DNA of 49,972 bases. Source: Clostridia bacterium. GTDB taxonomy: Bacteria; Bacillota; Clostridia; Oscillospirales; Acutalibacteraceae. Each line of letters starts with the position of its first letter. The first letter of the stretch is position 1. The translations under genes and the position numbers were made by a program. Below are positions 24,007-33,778 of this stretch, in pieces. Location: contig JAFPCP010000011.1 of NCBI GenBank assembly GCA_017423825.1, positions 1-49,972 on the forward strand, written 5' to 3'. The notes under the pieces were generated by a model. The model ran no database searches, was not told where the DNA came from, and worked only from the letters and a program-made list of their open reading frames with translations.

Positions 24007-24897
24007 TTATGTCAGCAATCCGTGACGACGCAGACACAGTTCTAACGCTTGCCGGGCGGTGTCCTCCATGGGATACAGCGGCAGCCGGCAGGCGCCTACG
24101 TCCATGCCCATTGCCTGCATAGCAGCCTTGACGGGCACAGGGTTAACGTCCGAAAACAGAGCGTTGATGACATCTAGCCAATCCAGTTGCAACTGACGGC
24201 TTTCTTGCACACGCCCGTCAAACCAGGCGGCGCACAGGTCGTGCACGGCACGCGGGGTAATGTTTGCCCACACGGAAATGACACCCACACCGCCCAACGA
24301 GAGAATCGGGACGATTTGGTCATCGTTACCGGAATAAATCGGCACGTCGCACATAGCGGCCAGCCGGGCGGTCGCGGACAGGTCGCCGCTCGCTTGTTTG
24401 AGGCCGACCACCGTGTCCACATCCGTGTACAACCGGGCCATGGTTTCGGGTTGGATATTCAACCCGGTGCGAGAGGGCACGTTGTAAAGGATGAGCGGCA
24501 GGTCGGTGTTGGCCGCGACGTGGGTGTAATGGGCGACCAGCCCCCGTTGGGACGTTTTGTTGTAATAGGGGGTGACGAGCAACAGGCCGTCCGCCCCTAA
24601 CAACTGGGCTTGTTTGCACATATCCACGCAGTGGGCGGTATCATTCGAGCCGGTGCCGGCAATCACGGGGATACGCCCGGCCGCCCGGTCGATAGCCACC
24701 CGCAGCACTTCCAGGTGCTCCGGAGAAGAGAGGGTGGATGCCTCGCCGGTGGTGCCGCACACAATCAGCGCATCGCTGCCCTGTTGTATGTGCCAATCCA
24801 CCAATTTTTCGAGTTGCTCAAAATGGACGCGGCCGTCCGGAAGCATGGGGGTAACCAAGGCCACACCGGAGCCGGTGAACAAAGGTTGTTTGCTCAT
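24007..24897 (-). CDS. dapA: 4-hydroxy-tetrahydrodipicolinate synthase
   Basis: DapA condenses pyruvate with aspartate semialdehyde, the first committed lysine step. The 296-residue aldolase barrel shows GTTGEASTLS, the catalytic tyrosine segment LVTPYYNKTSQRGL, and YNVPSRTGLNI, followed by the Schiff-base lysine in VGLKQASGD. The ATG at 24897 has GAAAGGTGG upstream. It sits between asd and dapB in an operon, with a 38-base gap to asd. Confidence 0.96.
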   Translation of the reverse strand: MSKQPLFTGSGVALVTPMLPDGRVHFEQLEKLVDWHIQQGSDALIVCGTTGEASTLSSPEHLEVLRVAIDRAAGRIPVIAGTGSNDTAHCVDMCKQAQLLGADGLLLVTPYYNKTSQRGLVAHYTHVAANTDLPLILYNVPSRTGLNIQPETMARLYTDVDTVVGLKQASGDLSATARLAAMCDVPIYSGNDDQIVPILSLGGVGVISVWANITPRAVHDLCAAWFDGRVQESRQLQLDWLDVINALFSDVNPVPVKAAMQAMGMDVGACRLPLYPMEDTARQALELCLRRHGLLT

Positions 24898-24935
24898 GCG
24901 AAACCGCCACCTTTCTCAAAATGATGAGGGGTTAT

Positions 24936-26015
24936 TTAATCCATATAGCCTTCGGCGCACAGCAATTCGGCCAGCAACACGGCACCGCCGGCGGCGCCGC
25001 GCAGCGTGTTGTGGGACAGGCCGACAAACTTATAGTCGTACTGGCTGTCCTCGCGCAGGCGGCCCAGGGATACGGTCATGCCGCCTTCCAAATCACGGTG
25101 CAAGCGCGTTTGAGGCATGTTATCCTCTTCGAAATAGCGTAGGAAATGGGTCGGCGCGCTCGGCAGTTTGAGCTCCTGTGCGCGGCCGGCGAAGGATTGC
25201 CAGCGTTCGATGATTTGTTCTTTGGTGGGCTTGCGGGTGAAGCGGCAGAACACAGCGGCAAAGTGACCGTTTGTGACCGGCACCCGCAAGCATTGGGCGG
25301 TGAAGGCCGGGCTTTGCGCCGGCACAATCACACCGTTTTCGATCTTACCCCAGATTTTCAGAGGCTCTTGCTCAGATTTCTCCTCTTCGCCACCGATATA
25401 GGGGATGATGTTGTCCACCATTTCGGGCCAACGCTCAAAGGTCTTGCCGGCTCCGGAAATGGCTTGGTAGGTGCACACGAGCACCTCTTCAATACCGAAC
25501 TCGTCCAGCGGGAAGAGGGCGGGCACGTAGCTTTGCAAAGAGCAGTTAGATTTAACGGCGATAAAACCGCGCTTGGTGCCCAAGCGTTTGCGCTGATAGG
25601 GGATAACCTCCTGGTGTTGCGCGTTGAGTTCCGGGATAATCATCGGCACGTCCGGGGTGCCGCGATGGGCGCTGTTGTTGGAAACGACGGGGCATTCCGC
25701 CTTGGCATACGCCTCTTCCAGCGCGCGGATATCGGCTTTCGGCATGTCGACGGCGCAGAAGATAAAGTCGACCAACGCGGCCACCTGCTCTACCTGGCTT
25801 GCATCCAACACGGGCATGGATTTCATGCTTTCCGGGATGGGGGTGTCCATAGCCCAACGGCCGGCAACCGCCTCTTCATACGGTTTGCCCGCGGAGCGGG
25901 GGCTGGCCGCCAAAGCGGTAACGGTGAACCAAGGATGCCCGTCCAACAAGGTCATGAAACGCTGTCCCACCATGCCGGTGCATCCTACGATACCTACGCG
26001 ATACTGTTTACTCAT
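24936..26015 (-). CDS. asd: Aspartate-semialdehyde dehydrogenase
   Basis: Asd reduces aspartyl phosphate to the semialdehyde used by DapA and homoserine dehydrogenase. At 359 residues, with GCTGMVGQRFM, the catalytic Cys in SNCSLQSYVPAL, and the insertion YIGGEEEKSEQEPLKIWG, it belongs to the long archaeal/eukaryote-like branch of the family rather than the ~330-residue E. coli type. I start at 26015 because AAAAAGGAG lies 9 bases before this ATG; the 18-codon upstream extension is basic and overlaps the leader. First gene of the asd-dapA-dapB operon. No aspartokinase gene is linked. Confidence 0.94.
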   Translation of the reverse strand: MSKQYRVGIVGCTGMVGQRFMTLLDGHPWFTVTALAASPRSAGKPYEEAVAGRWAMDTPIPESMKSMPVLDASQVEQVAALVDFIFCAVDMPKADIRALEEAYAKAECPVVSNNSAHRGTPDVPMIIPELNAQHQEVIPYQRKRLGTKRGFIAVKSNCSLQSYVPALFPLDEFGIEEVLVCTYQAISGAGKTFERWPEMVDNIIPYIGGEEEKSEQEPLKIWGKIENGVIVPAQSPAFTAQCLRVPVTNGHFAAVFCRFTRKPTKEQIIERWQSFAGRAQELKLPSAPTHFLRYFEEDNMPQTRLHRDLEGGMTVSLGRLREDSQYDYKFVGLSHNTLRGAAGGAVLLAELLCAEGYMD

Positions 26016-26164
26016 GATACAATCTCCTTTTTTACGGCGAAAAATGGAACGGCGGCCGCAAAAGCGCAAAAAACCGTTGAAAAACCGCCGTCCGTAGTAT
26101 ATAATAAACGGGTGTATGGTCGGCTGTAAGCCGACTTGGCGGATGGATGCCGTATATCGGGGTT

Positions 26165-26194
26165 ATTGTACCACCGCAAGCGGTCTTTTGTCAA
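26165..26194 (-). promoter_or_regulatory. Promoter of asd-dapA-dapB with palindrome in the spacer
   Basis: Minus strand TTGACA, 18-base spacer, TACAAT. A perfect 12-base palindrome (ACCGCTTGCGGT, 26173-26184) lies between the two boxes, a typical place for a repressor or MerR-like operator. The leader of about 140 bases contains a small hairpin (AGTCGGCT / AGCCGACT) but not the five-helix layout of the lysine riboswitch. Confidence 0.65.
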
Positions 26195-26257
26195 TAAAAG
26201 AAGGCCGTATCTTTATAAAAAGCCTTCTATGTATTTTATGGAAAGATAGGACACGAT

Positions 26258-27283
26258 ATGCTGCGTAGTGAGTTTTATTATGATTTGCCGGAAGAGTTGA
26301 TTGCTCAGGAGCCGGTGGAACCGCGGGATGCCTCGCGGCTGTTGACGCTGGACAAGCGCACCGGCCGGCTGACAGACGGCACTTTTCGGGACGTGCGAGA
26401 ATTGTTACGTCCGGGCGATTGCCTGGTGCTCAACGACAGCCGTGTGTTGCCGGCGCGCCTGCTGGGACACCGTGCCGCGACCGGTGCGCAGGTGGAATTG
26501 CTGTTGCTCACCCCACACGGCACGGATACGTGGGAGGTGTTGGCCGGCCCCGGACGGCGGGCGAAACCCGGGGATGAGCTGGTGTTTGGAGAGGGCTTGT
26601 TGCGAGCCACCGTATTGGAGATATTAGAGGGTGGCAACCGCCTGGTGCGGTTTGCGTATGAGGGGAATTTTTATGAAACCCTCGAAAAAATCGGTCAGAT
26701 GCCGTTGCCGCCGTACATCAAAAAGCGGCTGGAAGACGGTGAGCGGTACCAAACCGTGTATGCGCGCGAGCGGGGTTCGGCGGCGGCACCGACGGCCGGG
26801 CTGCATTTTACACCGGCTTTGCTGGATGAGATTCGTGCGATGGGCGTGGAGATAGCGTTTGTCACCTTGCACGTGGGGCTTGGTACGTTCCGTCCGGTGA
26901 AAGAAGAAGAAATCACCGCCCACCGTATGCATGCCGAACATTATGAATTGTCTGTTGAGACAGCGGACGTGATCAACCGCACGCGTGCGCGCGGCGGGCG
27001 GGTTATCGCGGTCGGCACGACTAGCTGCCGCACGCTGGAAAGCGTGGGGCTGACGGATGGTCTCGTGCAACCAGCCGAGGGGTGGACCAGTATTTTCATC
27101 TATCCCGGGTATACTTTTCAGGTGCTGGATGGCTTGATTACCAATTTCCATCTGCCGGAGAGCACACTTATTATGTTGGTGAGCGCGTTTGCTGGGTATG
27201 AAAACACGATGGAAGCCTATCGCCACGCGGTTGCGGAAAAATACCGCTTTTTCTCGTTCGGCGACGCGATGGCAATTCTTTGA
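26258..27283 (+). CDS. queA: S-adenosylmethionine:tRNA ribosyltransferase-isomerase
   Basis: QueA builds the epoxyqueuosine ring on tRNA that Tgt has modified. The 341 residues start [19 protein letters not shown], the family N-terminus, and contain [38 protein letters not shown] and, near the end, [19 protein letters not shown]. Length is normal. GATAGGA lies 8 bases before the ATG. tgt follows after 40 bases, so the two form a queuosine operon. Confidence 0.96.
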   Translation: MLRSEFYYDLPEELIAQEPVEPRDASRLLTLDKRTGRLTDGTFRDVRELLRPGDCLVLNDSRVLPARLLGHRAATGAQVELLLLTPHGTDTWEVLAGPGRRAKPGDELVFGEGLLRATVLEILEGGNRLVRFAYEGNFYETLEKIGQMPLPPYIKKRLEDGERYQTVYARERGSAAAPTAGLHFTPALLDEIRAMGVEIAFVTLHVGLGTFRPVKEEEITAHRMHAEHYELSVETADVINRTRARGGRVIAVGTTSCRTLESVGLTDGLVQPAEGWTSIFIYPGYTFQVLDGLITNFHLPESTLIMLVSAFAGYENTMEAYRHAVAEKYRFFSFGDAMAIL

Positions 27284-27311
27284 GATTACGCGCGTCACTT
27301 TAACCACATAA

Positions 27312-28451
<1,140 letters not shown>

Positions 28452-28496
28452 AAAATGGCTAAATTATGAATTTTCCTGTCTTTGCCGAGATAGGGC

Positions 28497-28525
28497 TTGC
28501 ACTTTTTGGTATTTCCCTATATAAT
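28497..28525 (+). promoter_or_regulatory. Promoter of yajC
   Basis: TTGCAC, 17-base spacer, TATAAT, about 35 bases before the yajC ATG. Confidence 0.8.
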
Positions 28526-28563
28526 AAAGTAAGTTTTTATAGCAAACAAATTGGAGGTATATT

Positions 28564-28935
28564 ATGAACATTCTGTCTAAATTGCTCGTGTTGGCGGATG
28601 CGACCACCACGCCGCAAGCGACGCTGGGTAGCTCGCTTGTGTCTTTCCTTCCCTTGGTTTTGATTGTGGCGCTGATGTATTTTATGCTCATCCGTCCGCA
28701 GAAGAAAAGACAAAAGGAAGAGCAGCAAATGCGCAACAACCTGCGCGTAGGGGACGAGTTGACCACCATCGGCGGTATCTGCGGCCGAGTGGTGAACATC
28801 AAAGACGATACCGTTACCATTGAATCCGGTGCCGACCGCACCAAAATGCAATTTAAGAAATGGGCCATTCAGTCGGTTGAAACAAAACACGACGCGGCCA
28901 TTGACGATGACGATGATGACGATGATGATATCTAA
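28564..28935 (+). CDS. yajC: Preprotein translocase accessory subunit YajC
   Basis: YajC is a one-helix membrane protein of the Sec holo-translocon. The 123 residues comprise a short extracytoplasmic start, one transmembrane helix (SFLPLVLIVALMYFMLI), then the diagnostic RPQKKRQKE and LRVGDELTTIGGICGRVV. The C-terminus is a run of nine acidic residues (DDDDDDDD with an Ile end), unusual for length. GGAGG lies 8 bases before the ATG. It follows tgt, the usual queA-tgt-yajC order, but has its own promoter. Confidence 0.94.
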   Translation: MNILSKLLVLADATTTPQATLGSSLVSFLPLVLIVALMYFMLIRPQKKRQKEEQQMRNNLRVGDELTTIGGICGRVVNIKDDTVTIESGADRTKMQFKKWAIQSVETKHDAAIDDDDDDDDDI

Positions 28936-29008
28936 TGGCTGTCACGCATAATCTTCCCGTTTGTGGCATACCCATAAGGTGTGACGAATCAGATAGGGAG
29001 GAAACCGC

Positions 29009-29407
29009 ATGAAAGCACATGACCGAAACCAGAGTTTGTTCAGCCTGTGGGTACGCCCCATTTTGTTGGGCGTTGCCGTGGGGGTGTTGTGTTGCACCTT
29101 GCTGTTGTTGCTCATGGCGCTTGTTGTGCAGACGGTGGACGTTCCCCGTGGCGCCGCGTTGCCGATGGCTATTGCGGCAGCGGCTGTGGGCGCATTCGCG
29201 GCGGGTCTGACGGCGGCATTGATAAGCAGACGTAGAGGTCTGCTATTAGGGGCGGTCAGCGGGCTTGTGTTGTTTCTGGTTGTTTTGCTGGCGGGTTTTG
29301 CCCGCTATACCGCCGTGGACGGCGGCACAGCAATCATTAAGTTGCTTGTGCTCATGGCGGCCGGCGGCCTGGGTGGTGTGCTGGGCGTGAATCGACGTCG
29401 ACGCTGA
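29009..29407 (+). CDS. Four-helix membrane protein, TIGR04086/YrzE family
   Basis: A 132-residue protein with four predicted membrane helices (PILLGVAVGVLCCTLLLLLM; PMAIAAAAVGAFAAGLTAAL; LLGAVSGLVLFLVVLLAGF; AIIKLLVLMAAGGLGGVLGV) and a basic end NRRRR. This hydrophobic pattern, size and position next to yajC match the TIGR04086 (YrzE) family of clostridia, whose function is unknown. GGGAGG lies before the ATG; a terminator follows. Confidence 0.75.
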   Translation: MKAHDRNQSLFSLWVRPILLGVAVGVLCCTLLLLLMALVVQTVDVPRGAALPMAIAAAAVGAFAAGLTAALISRRRGLLLGAVSGLVLFLVVLLAGFARYTAVDGGTAIIKLLVLMAAGGLGGVLGVNRRRR

Positions 29408-29411
29408 CACA

Positions 29412-29446
29412 GGCGGAGTAGGCGCTGGCTTACTCCGCCTTTTGTT
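29412..29446 (+). terminator. Terminator after the TIGR04086 gene
   Basis: Stem AGGCGGAGTA / TACTCCGCCT, ten-base loop, then TTTGTTCTATTTTT. Confidence 0.88.
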
Positions 29447-29511
29447 CTATTTTTCTCCTCTTTTGCATAAGATTTATCGTATAAATCAAGGCGAAACAGG
29501 AGGGACTGCTA

Positions 29512-30144
29512 TTGAAACGGACAACCACCCGCCGTCGGCGGGAGATGGCGGCTTTTTTTCGGGAGAATCGGCGTCTGTTCCCTTTTATGGGTTTGTTTTT
29601 GTTGGGCGTGTTGTTGGGCGTGTTGGTATACGTCACGGCCGGACAGAAAACAACCGCCGCTTGGGGCGATTTGTTGCGCGTCACCGGCATTCAAAACGGC
29701 CTGCGTGAGGGGTTACAGGCCTTATGGGGCAGTTGCTTTTCCACCGTTTTGTTACTTTCATTGCTGTATGTGCTGGGCTTGTGGGCTTGCGGTGCGCCGT
29801 TTGTACTGTTTGTTCCGCTGTTTTATGGGCTGGGCCTCGGTCTAACGCAGGCGTATTATTATGCCATGGGTTGGTCCGGCGTGTGCGCGGTGGTGACGGT
29901 GATATTGCCCAGTGGGTTGCTCACAGCGGCTCTGCTGGTGACGGCTGGGGCGGAAGCGTTGCGCTTGTCCACCCAACTCAGCCAGCAGTTGTTGCCGACA
30001 AAGGACGTTGTGTTAGCAAAGGATGGTCTATGGCCTGTATTTCGGCTGTACAGTTTGCGTTTTCTGCTGTTTTTGGTCGCGGCATTGGCGATTGGATTGG
30101 TGGATGTTCTGCTACGCACACTGTTACATGCGTTGCTGCCGTAA
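29512..30144 (+). CDS. SpoIIM-like (DUF95) membrane protein
   Basis: A 210-residue, five-helix membrane protein. In sporulating Firmicutes SpoIIM works with SpoIID and SpoIIP in peptidoglycan remodelling during engulfment. Size, the basic N-terminus, the first helix LFPFMGLFLLGVLLGVLVYV and the central FYGLGLGLTQAYYYAMGWSG loop fit this family, though sequence identity with B. subtilis SpoIIM looks low, so I leave out the symbol. The start is a TTG with AGGAGGG 7 bases upstream. The next gene follows after 32 bases. Confidence 0.65.
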   Translation: MKRTTTRRRREMAAFFRENRRLFPFMGLFLLGVLLGVLVYVTAGQKTTAAWGDLLRVTGIQNGLREGLQALWGSCFSTVLLLSLLYVLGLWACGAPFVLFVPLFYGLGLGLTQAYYYAMGWSGVCAVVTVILPSGLLTAALLVTAGAEALRLSTQLSQQLLPTKDVVLAKDGLWPVFRLYSLRFLLFLVAALAIGLVDVLLRTLLHALLP

Positions 30145-30176
30145 ATGACGCAGAAAGATAAAGGAGTGGAAGTTTC

Positions 30177-31163
30177 TTGGCTGGATTTTTTGGATTGTAT
30201 AACTATAATAAGGAAGGTCCGGGCGTTGCCAAAAATGGGCCGCGTAAGCGCCCGTTTGTGGTGTTTTTTGAGATTTATGCCCGCAAATTTTGGCAGTTGA
30301 TGCAAGCCGGTCTGCTTTTCTTTCTGGTGAGTTTGCCGCTGGTCACGCGCGGCTGGGCGGATGCGGGGCTGACCTTTGTCACCCGCAGTTTTTCGCGAGA
30401 AAAACACGCCTTTGTGCGGGAGGATTTTTTTGAAACCATCCGCAAAAACCGCGGACAAGCCTTTGCATGCGGGCTTATCAATTTGTTGGTGACCGGTTTG
30501 CTGGTGTTTAATATTGTGTATTATTTACCGGGGCTGATGCCGGGTCTGTATGCTTTGCTCGGTCTGGATGTGTCGGCGGCGAAATCCTTTGCACCCGGCT
30601 TGCTGGATTATATCGTGATGATCGCCACGGTGGTGGGGTATGTGCTGTTCACCTGGATGAAATATTACATTCCCTTCTTGGTGATCACATTCCGTTTGCG
30701 CACCAAACAAGTGTATAAAAACGCCTTTATTTTCGCAGTGTCGGGGCTTAAACCGAACTTACTCATTTCGGTGGCGCTGTTGGCGATTTACGGCATCGCT
30801 TTGGGAATCATTCTGCTCATTCCGAGCCCGTTGGCGATGGGCATCACCCTTCTTTTGTGGGTGCTTCTGGTGCCGGCGTTCCGTTCTTTCTTGATCCAGT
30901 TCTGCATTTTCCCGGTGATTCGCCGGTTGATGATTGATCCCTATTATGCGCAAAATCCGCATGCGGACAAGCAGGCGCGCTTGGATTTGAACCTGGACGT
31001 GGAGGACGCGCCGGGTGCGGCGGAACAAGCCGTGTTCACCGATGCGGCGCCTCAACCGGAGCCGACTGAGGCGACACGCATTCCGCGACAATACAGCGAG
31101 CGGGAAATGGCAAAATTTCACCGCCATGTAGATGGACGGGCGGATGATGACGATACTATCTAA
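30177..31163 (+). CDS. YesL/DUF624 family membrane protein
   Basis: A 328-residue membrane protein. The N-terminal two-thirds has the DUF624 pattern: KFWQLMQAGLLFFLVSLPLV, then DAGLTFVTRSFSREKHAFVREDFFETIRKN, then further helices to about residue 245. Related YesL proteins are often coded next to sugar ABC transporters, but here the neighbours are SpoIIM-like and rmuC. A soluble acidic tail of about 75 residues follows (EDAPGAAEQAVFTDAAPQPE) that is not part of the domain. Start is TTG, with AAAGGAG about 10 bases upstream. Confidence 0.78.
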   Translation: MAGFFGLYNYNKEGPGVAKNGPRKRPFVVFFEIYARKFWQLMQAGLLFFLVSLPLVTRGWADAGLTFVTRSFSREKHAFVREDFFETIRKNRGQAFACGLINLLVTGLLVFNIVYYLPGLMPGLYALLGLDVSAAKSFAPGLLDYIVMIATVVGYVLFTWMKYYIPFLVITFRLRTKQVYKNAFIFAVSGLKPNLLISVALLAIYGIALGIILLIPSPLAMGITLLLWVLLVPAFRSFLIQFCIFPVIRRLMIDPYYAQNPHADKQARLDLNLDVEDAPGAAEQAVFTDAAPQPEPTEATRIPRQYSEREMAKFHRHVDGRADDDDTI

Positions 31164-31184
31164 AACGCAAGGAGGAGAGCGCGT

Positions 31185-32441
31185 ATGATGGACTATATCG
31201 TATTGGCTCTGGGTTTTGTGTCGTGTGTTCTTTTGATCACGGCGGTGGTGCAACTGGCCTCTTTGCGTCGCAATCGCTCGGAGAACGAAACGCTCAAACG
31301 ATTGGAAGGCAAAGTGCACCAGTTGCAAACGGAATGGCTCAACGAGCAACGGGCGAGCCGGCAGGAGAGCATCCAAAGCATGCAACAAAGCGTGCAGGCG
31401 ATGAGCCAGGTGCTGCTGACGGCGCAAAACAACGCCCAACAGTCTATGACCGAGAGCTTGGAAAATATCCGCCGTGCTGTGAATGGACAAATGGAGTCTA
31501 TTCGGCAGGAAAACACCCGCCAGCTCGAACAAATGCGGCAGACGGTGGACGAAAAACTGCAAAAAACGCTCAACGACCGCATCAGTCGTTCCTTTGAGTT
31601 GGTCAACCAGCGTTTGGAACAGGTGTATGAGGGGCTGGGCGAGATGCGTACCCTCGCCACCGGTGTGGGCGATTTAAAAAAGGTGCTATCCAACGTAAAA
31701 GCCCGCGGTGTGTTGGGCGAGGTGCAGTTGGGTGCTATATTGGAACAGATTTTATCTCCGGAGCAATACCAAGCCAACGTGAAAACCAAACCCGGCAGCA
31801 CGAATTTTGTGGAATTTGCGGTGAAACTGCCCGGTGCGGATGACGGCATGGTATGGCTCCCGATTGACGCGAAGTTCCCCGGCGATGCATACGTGCAGTT
31901 GTTGGATGCACAGGAAAGCGGCGACGCGGAACGCGTCAAAGCGGCGGGCGCTGTGTTGGAACAGCGCGTGCGCAGCTTTGCCAAAGACATTCATGATAAG
32001 TATATCGATCCGCCCAACACGACGGATTTTGCGATTATGTTCCTTCCCACGGAGGGTTTGTATGCGGAGGTTGTTCGCCGTGGCATGATAGAAACCTTGC
32101 AGACGACGTATCACGTCAACATCGCCGGCCCCACCACGATGGCGGCGCTGCTCAACAGTTTGCAGATGGGCTTCCGCACGTTGGCAATTCAAAAGCGTTC
32201 CGGCGAGGTGTGGAAGGTGCTGGGTGCTGTTAAGACCGAGTTTGATAAATTCGGCACGGTGGTGCAGGCGGCCCAACAACGTTTGGACCAAGCTAACAAA
32301 GAGCTGGACAAACTGGTTGGCACCCGCACGCGGCAGATTCAGCGCAAACTGGCGAGCGTTACCAGTTTGACCGACAGCGAGGCGGTGGCTGTGTTAGAGG
32401 ATAACACAGCCTTGTTGCCGGAGATGTCGGACACGCAGTAA
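31185..32441 (+). CDS. rmuC: DNA recombination protein RmuC
   Basis: RmuC proteins are predicted membrane-tethered endonuclease-fold proteins that limit inversions at short inverted repeats. The 418 residues start with a membrane helix (DYIVLALGFVSCVLLITAVV), continue as a long coiled coil to about residue 150 (rich in Gln/Glu heptads), then the RmuC domain: RGVLGEVQLGAILEQIL, LPIDAKFPGDAY, DFAIMFLPTEGLYAEV and GPTTMAALLNSLQMGFRTLA. AAGGAGG precedes the ATG; a terminator follows. Confidence 0.95.
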   Translation: MMDYIVLALGFVSCVLLITAVVQLASLRRNRSENETLKRLEGKVHQLQTEWLNEQRASRQESIQSMQQSVQAMSQVLLTAQNNAQQSMTESLENIRRAVNGQMESIRQENTRQLEQMRQTVDEKLQKTLNDRISRSFELVNQRLEQVYEGLGEMRTLATGVGDLKKVLSNVKARGVLGEVQLGAILEQILSPEQYQANVKTKPGSTNFVEFAVKLPGADDGMVWLPIDAKFPGDAYVQLLDAQESGDAERVKAAGAVLEQRVRSFAKDIHDKYIDPPNTTDFAIMFLPTEGLYAEVVRRGMIETLQTTYHVNIAGPTTMAALLNSLQMGFRTLAIQKRSGEVWKVLGAVKTEFDKFGTVVQAAQQRLDQANKELDKLVGTRTRQIQRKLASVTSLTDSEAVAVLEDNTALLPEMSDTQ

Positions 32442-32454
32442 TCGTCGATTGGCG

Positions 32455-32486
32455 GCCGCCCTCTTTGCGGGGGCGGCTTTTCGGTA
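32455..32486 (+). terminator. Terminator of rmuC
   Basis: Stem GCCGCCC / GGGCGGC with an eight- or nine-base loop, followed by TTTTCGGT. Confidence 0.75.
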
Positions 32487-32532
32487 TATACCCCTTGTCC
32501 TTTTACTATATTGGTAAAAGGGAGGGAAGCCT

Positions 32533-33480
32533 ATGTGGTGTGTCTATTGTTTTCATAAATGGCGTGACCGTATCGCCGTGGGGCTGGTTGCCTTTTTTTG
32601 CGTGGCGTTTGTAGGAGAGGCGGCTTTCCATGCTGCGGACAGCATCGCCGCTTCGGCAACGGCACCGACGACGTCCGCGGCGCCGACGGTGGACGCGGCG
32701 GTGGTGCCAATTGTTATGTATCATGGGTTGTTGCCGGAAAAGGCGCGACAGGGAACGTACGTCATTGCCCCGTCTTTGTTTGAAAGTGATTTGCAGTATA
32801 TACAGCGCGCCGGTTACACCCCGATACTGATGCGGGATTTATTGGCGTATGTGGAGCAGGGGAAGCCTTTGCCGGAGAAGCCCATTATTCTCACCTTTGA
32901 CGATGGGTATTATAACAATTATGCATACGCCTATCCGCTGTTGCAGAAATACGGCATGAAAGCGGTCATTTCAGCGATAGCCCGTTGGTCGCAGTTTTAT
33001 TCCGACACACCGGCAGAGGCCAATCGGCCGCTATATTCACATATCACCTGGGACCAAATGCGAGAAATGACCGATTCGGGACTCGTGGAGATGCAAAATC
33101 ACAGTTACGATTTGCACCACGCAGATGGCGGACGCAAAGGCGCATCCAGATTACGCACAGAGAGCGTTGCGGCATATCAGACGTTGTTGGAAGAGGATTT
33201 AACAACCGCCCAGCGGTTGTTTGCGGACAAAGCCGGCATCACTCCGACGACATTCGCCTATCCTTTCGGCGCCATGAGCCCGGAGGCTGTCCCGGTGTTG
33301 CAAAAGTTGGGATTTCGTGCGACGCTGACCAGTGAAAGTCGCGTGAACGTCGTGCGCCCGCAAGACAGTTTGTATGGGCTGGGGCGGTATTTGCGTCCCA
33401 ATGGAGTGGACAGCCGGACGTATTTTGATAAGATTTTTCGGGCGTGCGACGCAACCCGTGCGCAACAAAATAAGGAGTGA
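32533..33480 (+). CDS. Secreted/anchored polysaccharide deacetylase family protein
   Basis: A 315-residue carbohydrate esterase 4 type protein. An N-terminal helix (RIAVGLVAFFCVAFVGEAAF) serves as signal anchor; an Ala/Thr-rich spacer follows. The NodB domain shows VPIVMYHGLL, motif 1 ILTFDDGYYNNY with the catalytic Asp and metal Asp, motif 2 HSYDLH with two metal His, and FAYPFGAMSPEA (motif 3). It likely removes acetyl groups from a cell-wall or surface glycan; which one is not shown. AGGGAGG lies 7 bases before the ATG. A short palindrome (TTTTAC / GTAAAA, 32501-32519) precedes the ribosome site. DUF896 follows after 5 bases. Confidence 0.88.
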   Translation: MWCVYCFHKWRDRIAVGLVAFFCVAFVGEAAFHAADSIAASATAPTTSAAPTVDAAVVPIVMYHGLLPEKARQGTYVIAPSLFESDLQYIQRAGYTPILMRDLLAYVEQGKPLPEKPIILTFDDGYYNNYAYAYPLLQKYGMKAVISAIARWSQFYSDTPAEANRPLYSHITWDQMREMTDSGLVEMQNHSYDLHHADGGRKGASRLRTESVAAYQTLLEEDLTTAQRLFADKAGITPTTFAYPFGAMSPEAVPVLQKLGFRATLTSESRVNVVRPQDSLYGLGRYLRPNGVDSRTYFDKIFRACDATRAQQNKE

Positions 33481-33485
33481 CGTAT

Positions 33486-33698
33486 ATGCAGGATGAGAAA
33501 ATTCGTCGGATAAACGAATTGGCTAAAAAGAGTCGGGAAGAGGGGCTTACCCCTGAGGAGTTGCAAGAGCAGCAGACCTTGCGGGCAGAGTATGTAGCCT
33601 CTTTCCGAGCCAGCTTAAAAGCGCAGCTGGATAACACGTTGATTGTGGATGCGGACGGGAATCGCGTGCGCCCGAAGCCGAAGGCGCCGTTGTCCTAA
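33486..33698 (+). CDS. DUF896 (YnzC) family small protein
   Basis: A 70-residue cytoplasmic protein: MQDEKIRRINELAKKSREEG then LTPEELQEQQTLRAEYVASF, the helix-hairpin pattern that defines DUF896, with a basic/proline tail. B. subtilis YnzC is in the SOS-linked yneA operon, but the role of these proteins is not known. AAGGAG lies 8 bases before the ATG and the gene directly follows the deacetylase, so they share a transcript. Confidence 0.88.
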   Translation: MQDEKIRRINELAKKSREEGLTPEELQEQQTLRAEYVASFRASLKAQLDNTLIVDADGNRVRPKPKAPLS

Positions 33699-33710
33699 GC
33701 GAAATAGGGC

Positions 33711-33739
33711 TTGTATATTACGGCACATTCGTGTATACT
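33711..33739 (+). promoter_or_regulatory. Promoter of the Lrp-aminotransferase-ispE operon
   Basis: TTGTAT, 17-base spacer, TATACT, about 40 bases before the Lrp-type gene. Confidence 0.75.
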
Positions 33740-33778
33740 GAGATAAAATAAGGCAGGCTAAACAAAGGAGGAAGTAAT

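Noticed and set aside
25146..26129. A 327-codon open frame opposite asd
   Set aside because: Antisense to a clear enzyme gene; no family features and it runs through the asd promoter-leader region.
26016..26164. Lysine riboswitch or T-box upstream of asd
   Set aside because: The leader is about 140 bases and shows only one small hairpin; neither the L-box core nor a T-box sequence is visible by eye. A covariance-model scan would settle it.
30177..31163. DUF624 gene as the permease for the two orphan binding proteins
   Set aside because: DUF624/YesL proteins are not ABC permeases, and the gene lies 16 kb away between sporulation-like and rmuC genes.
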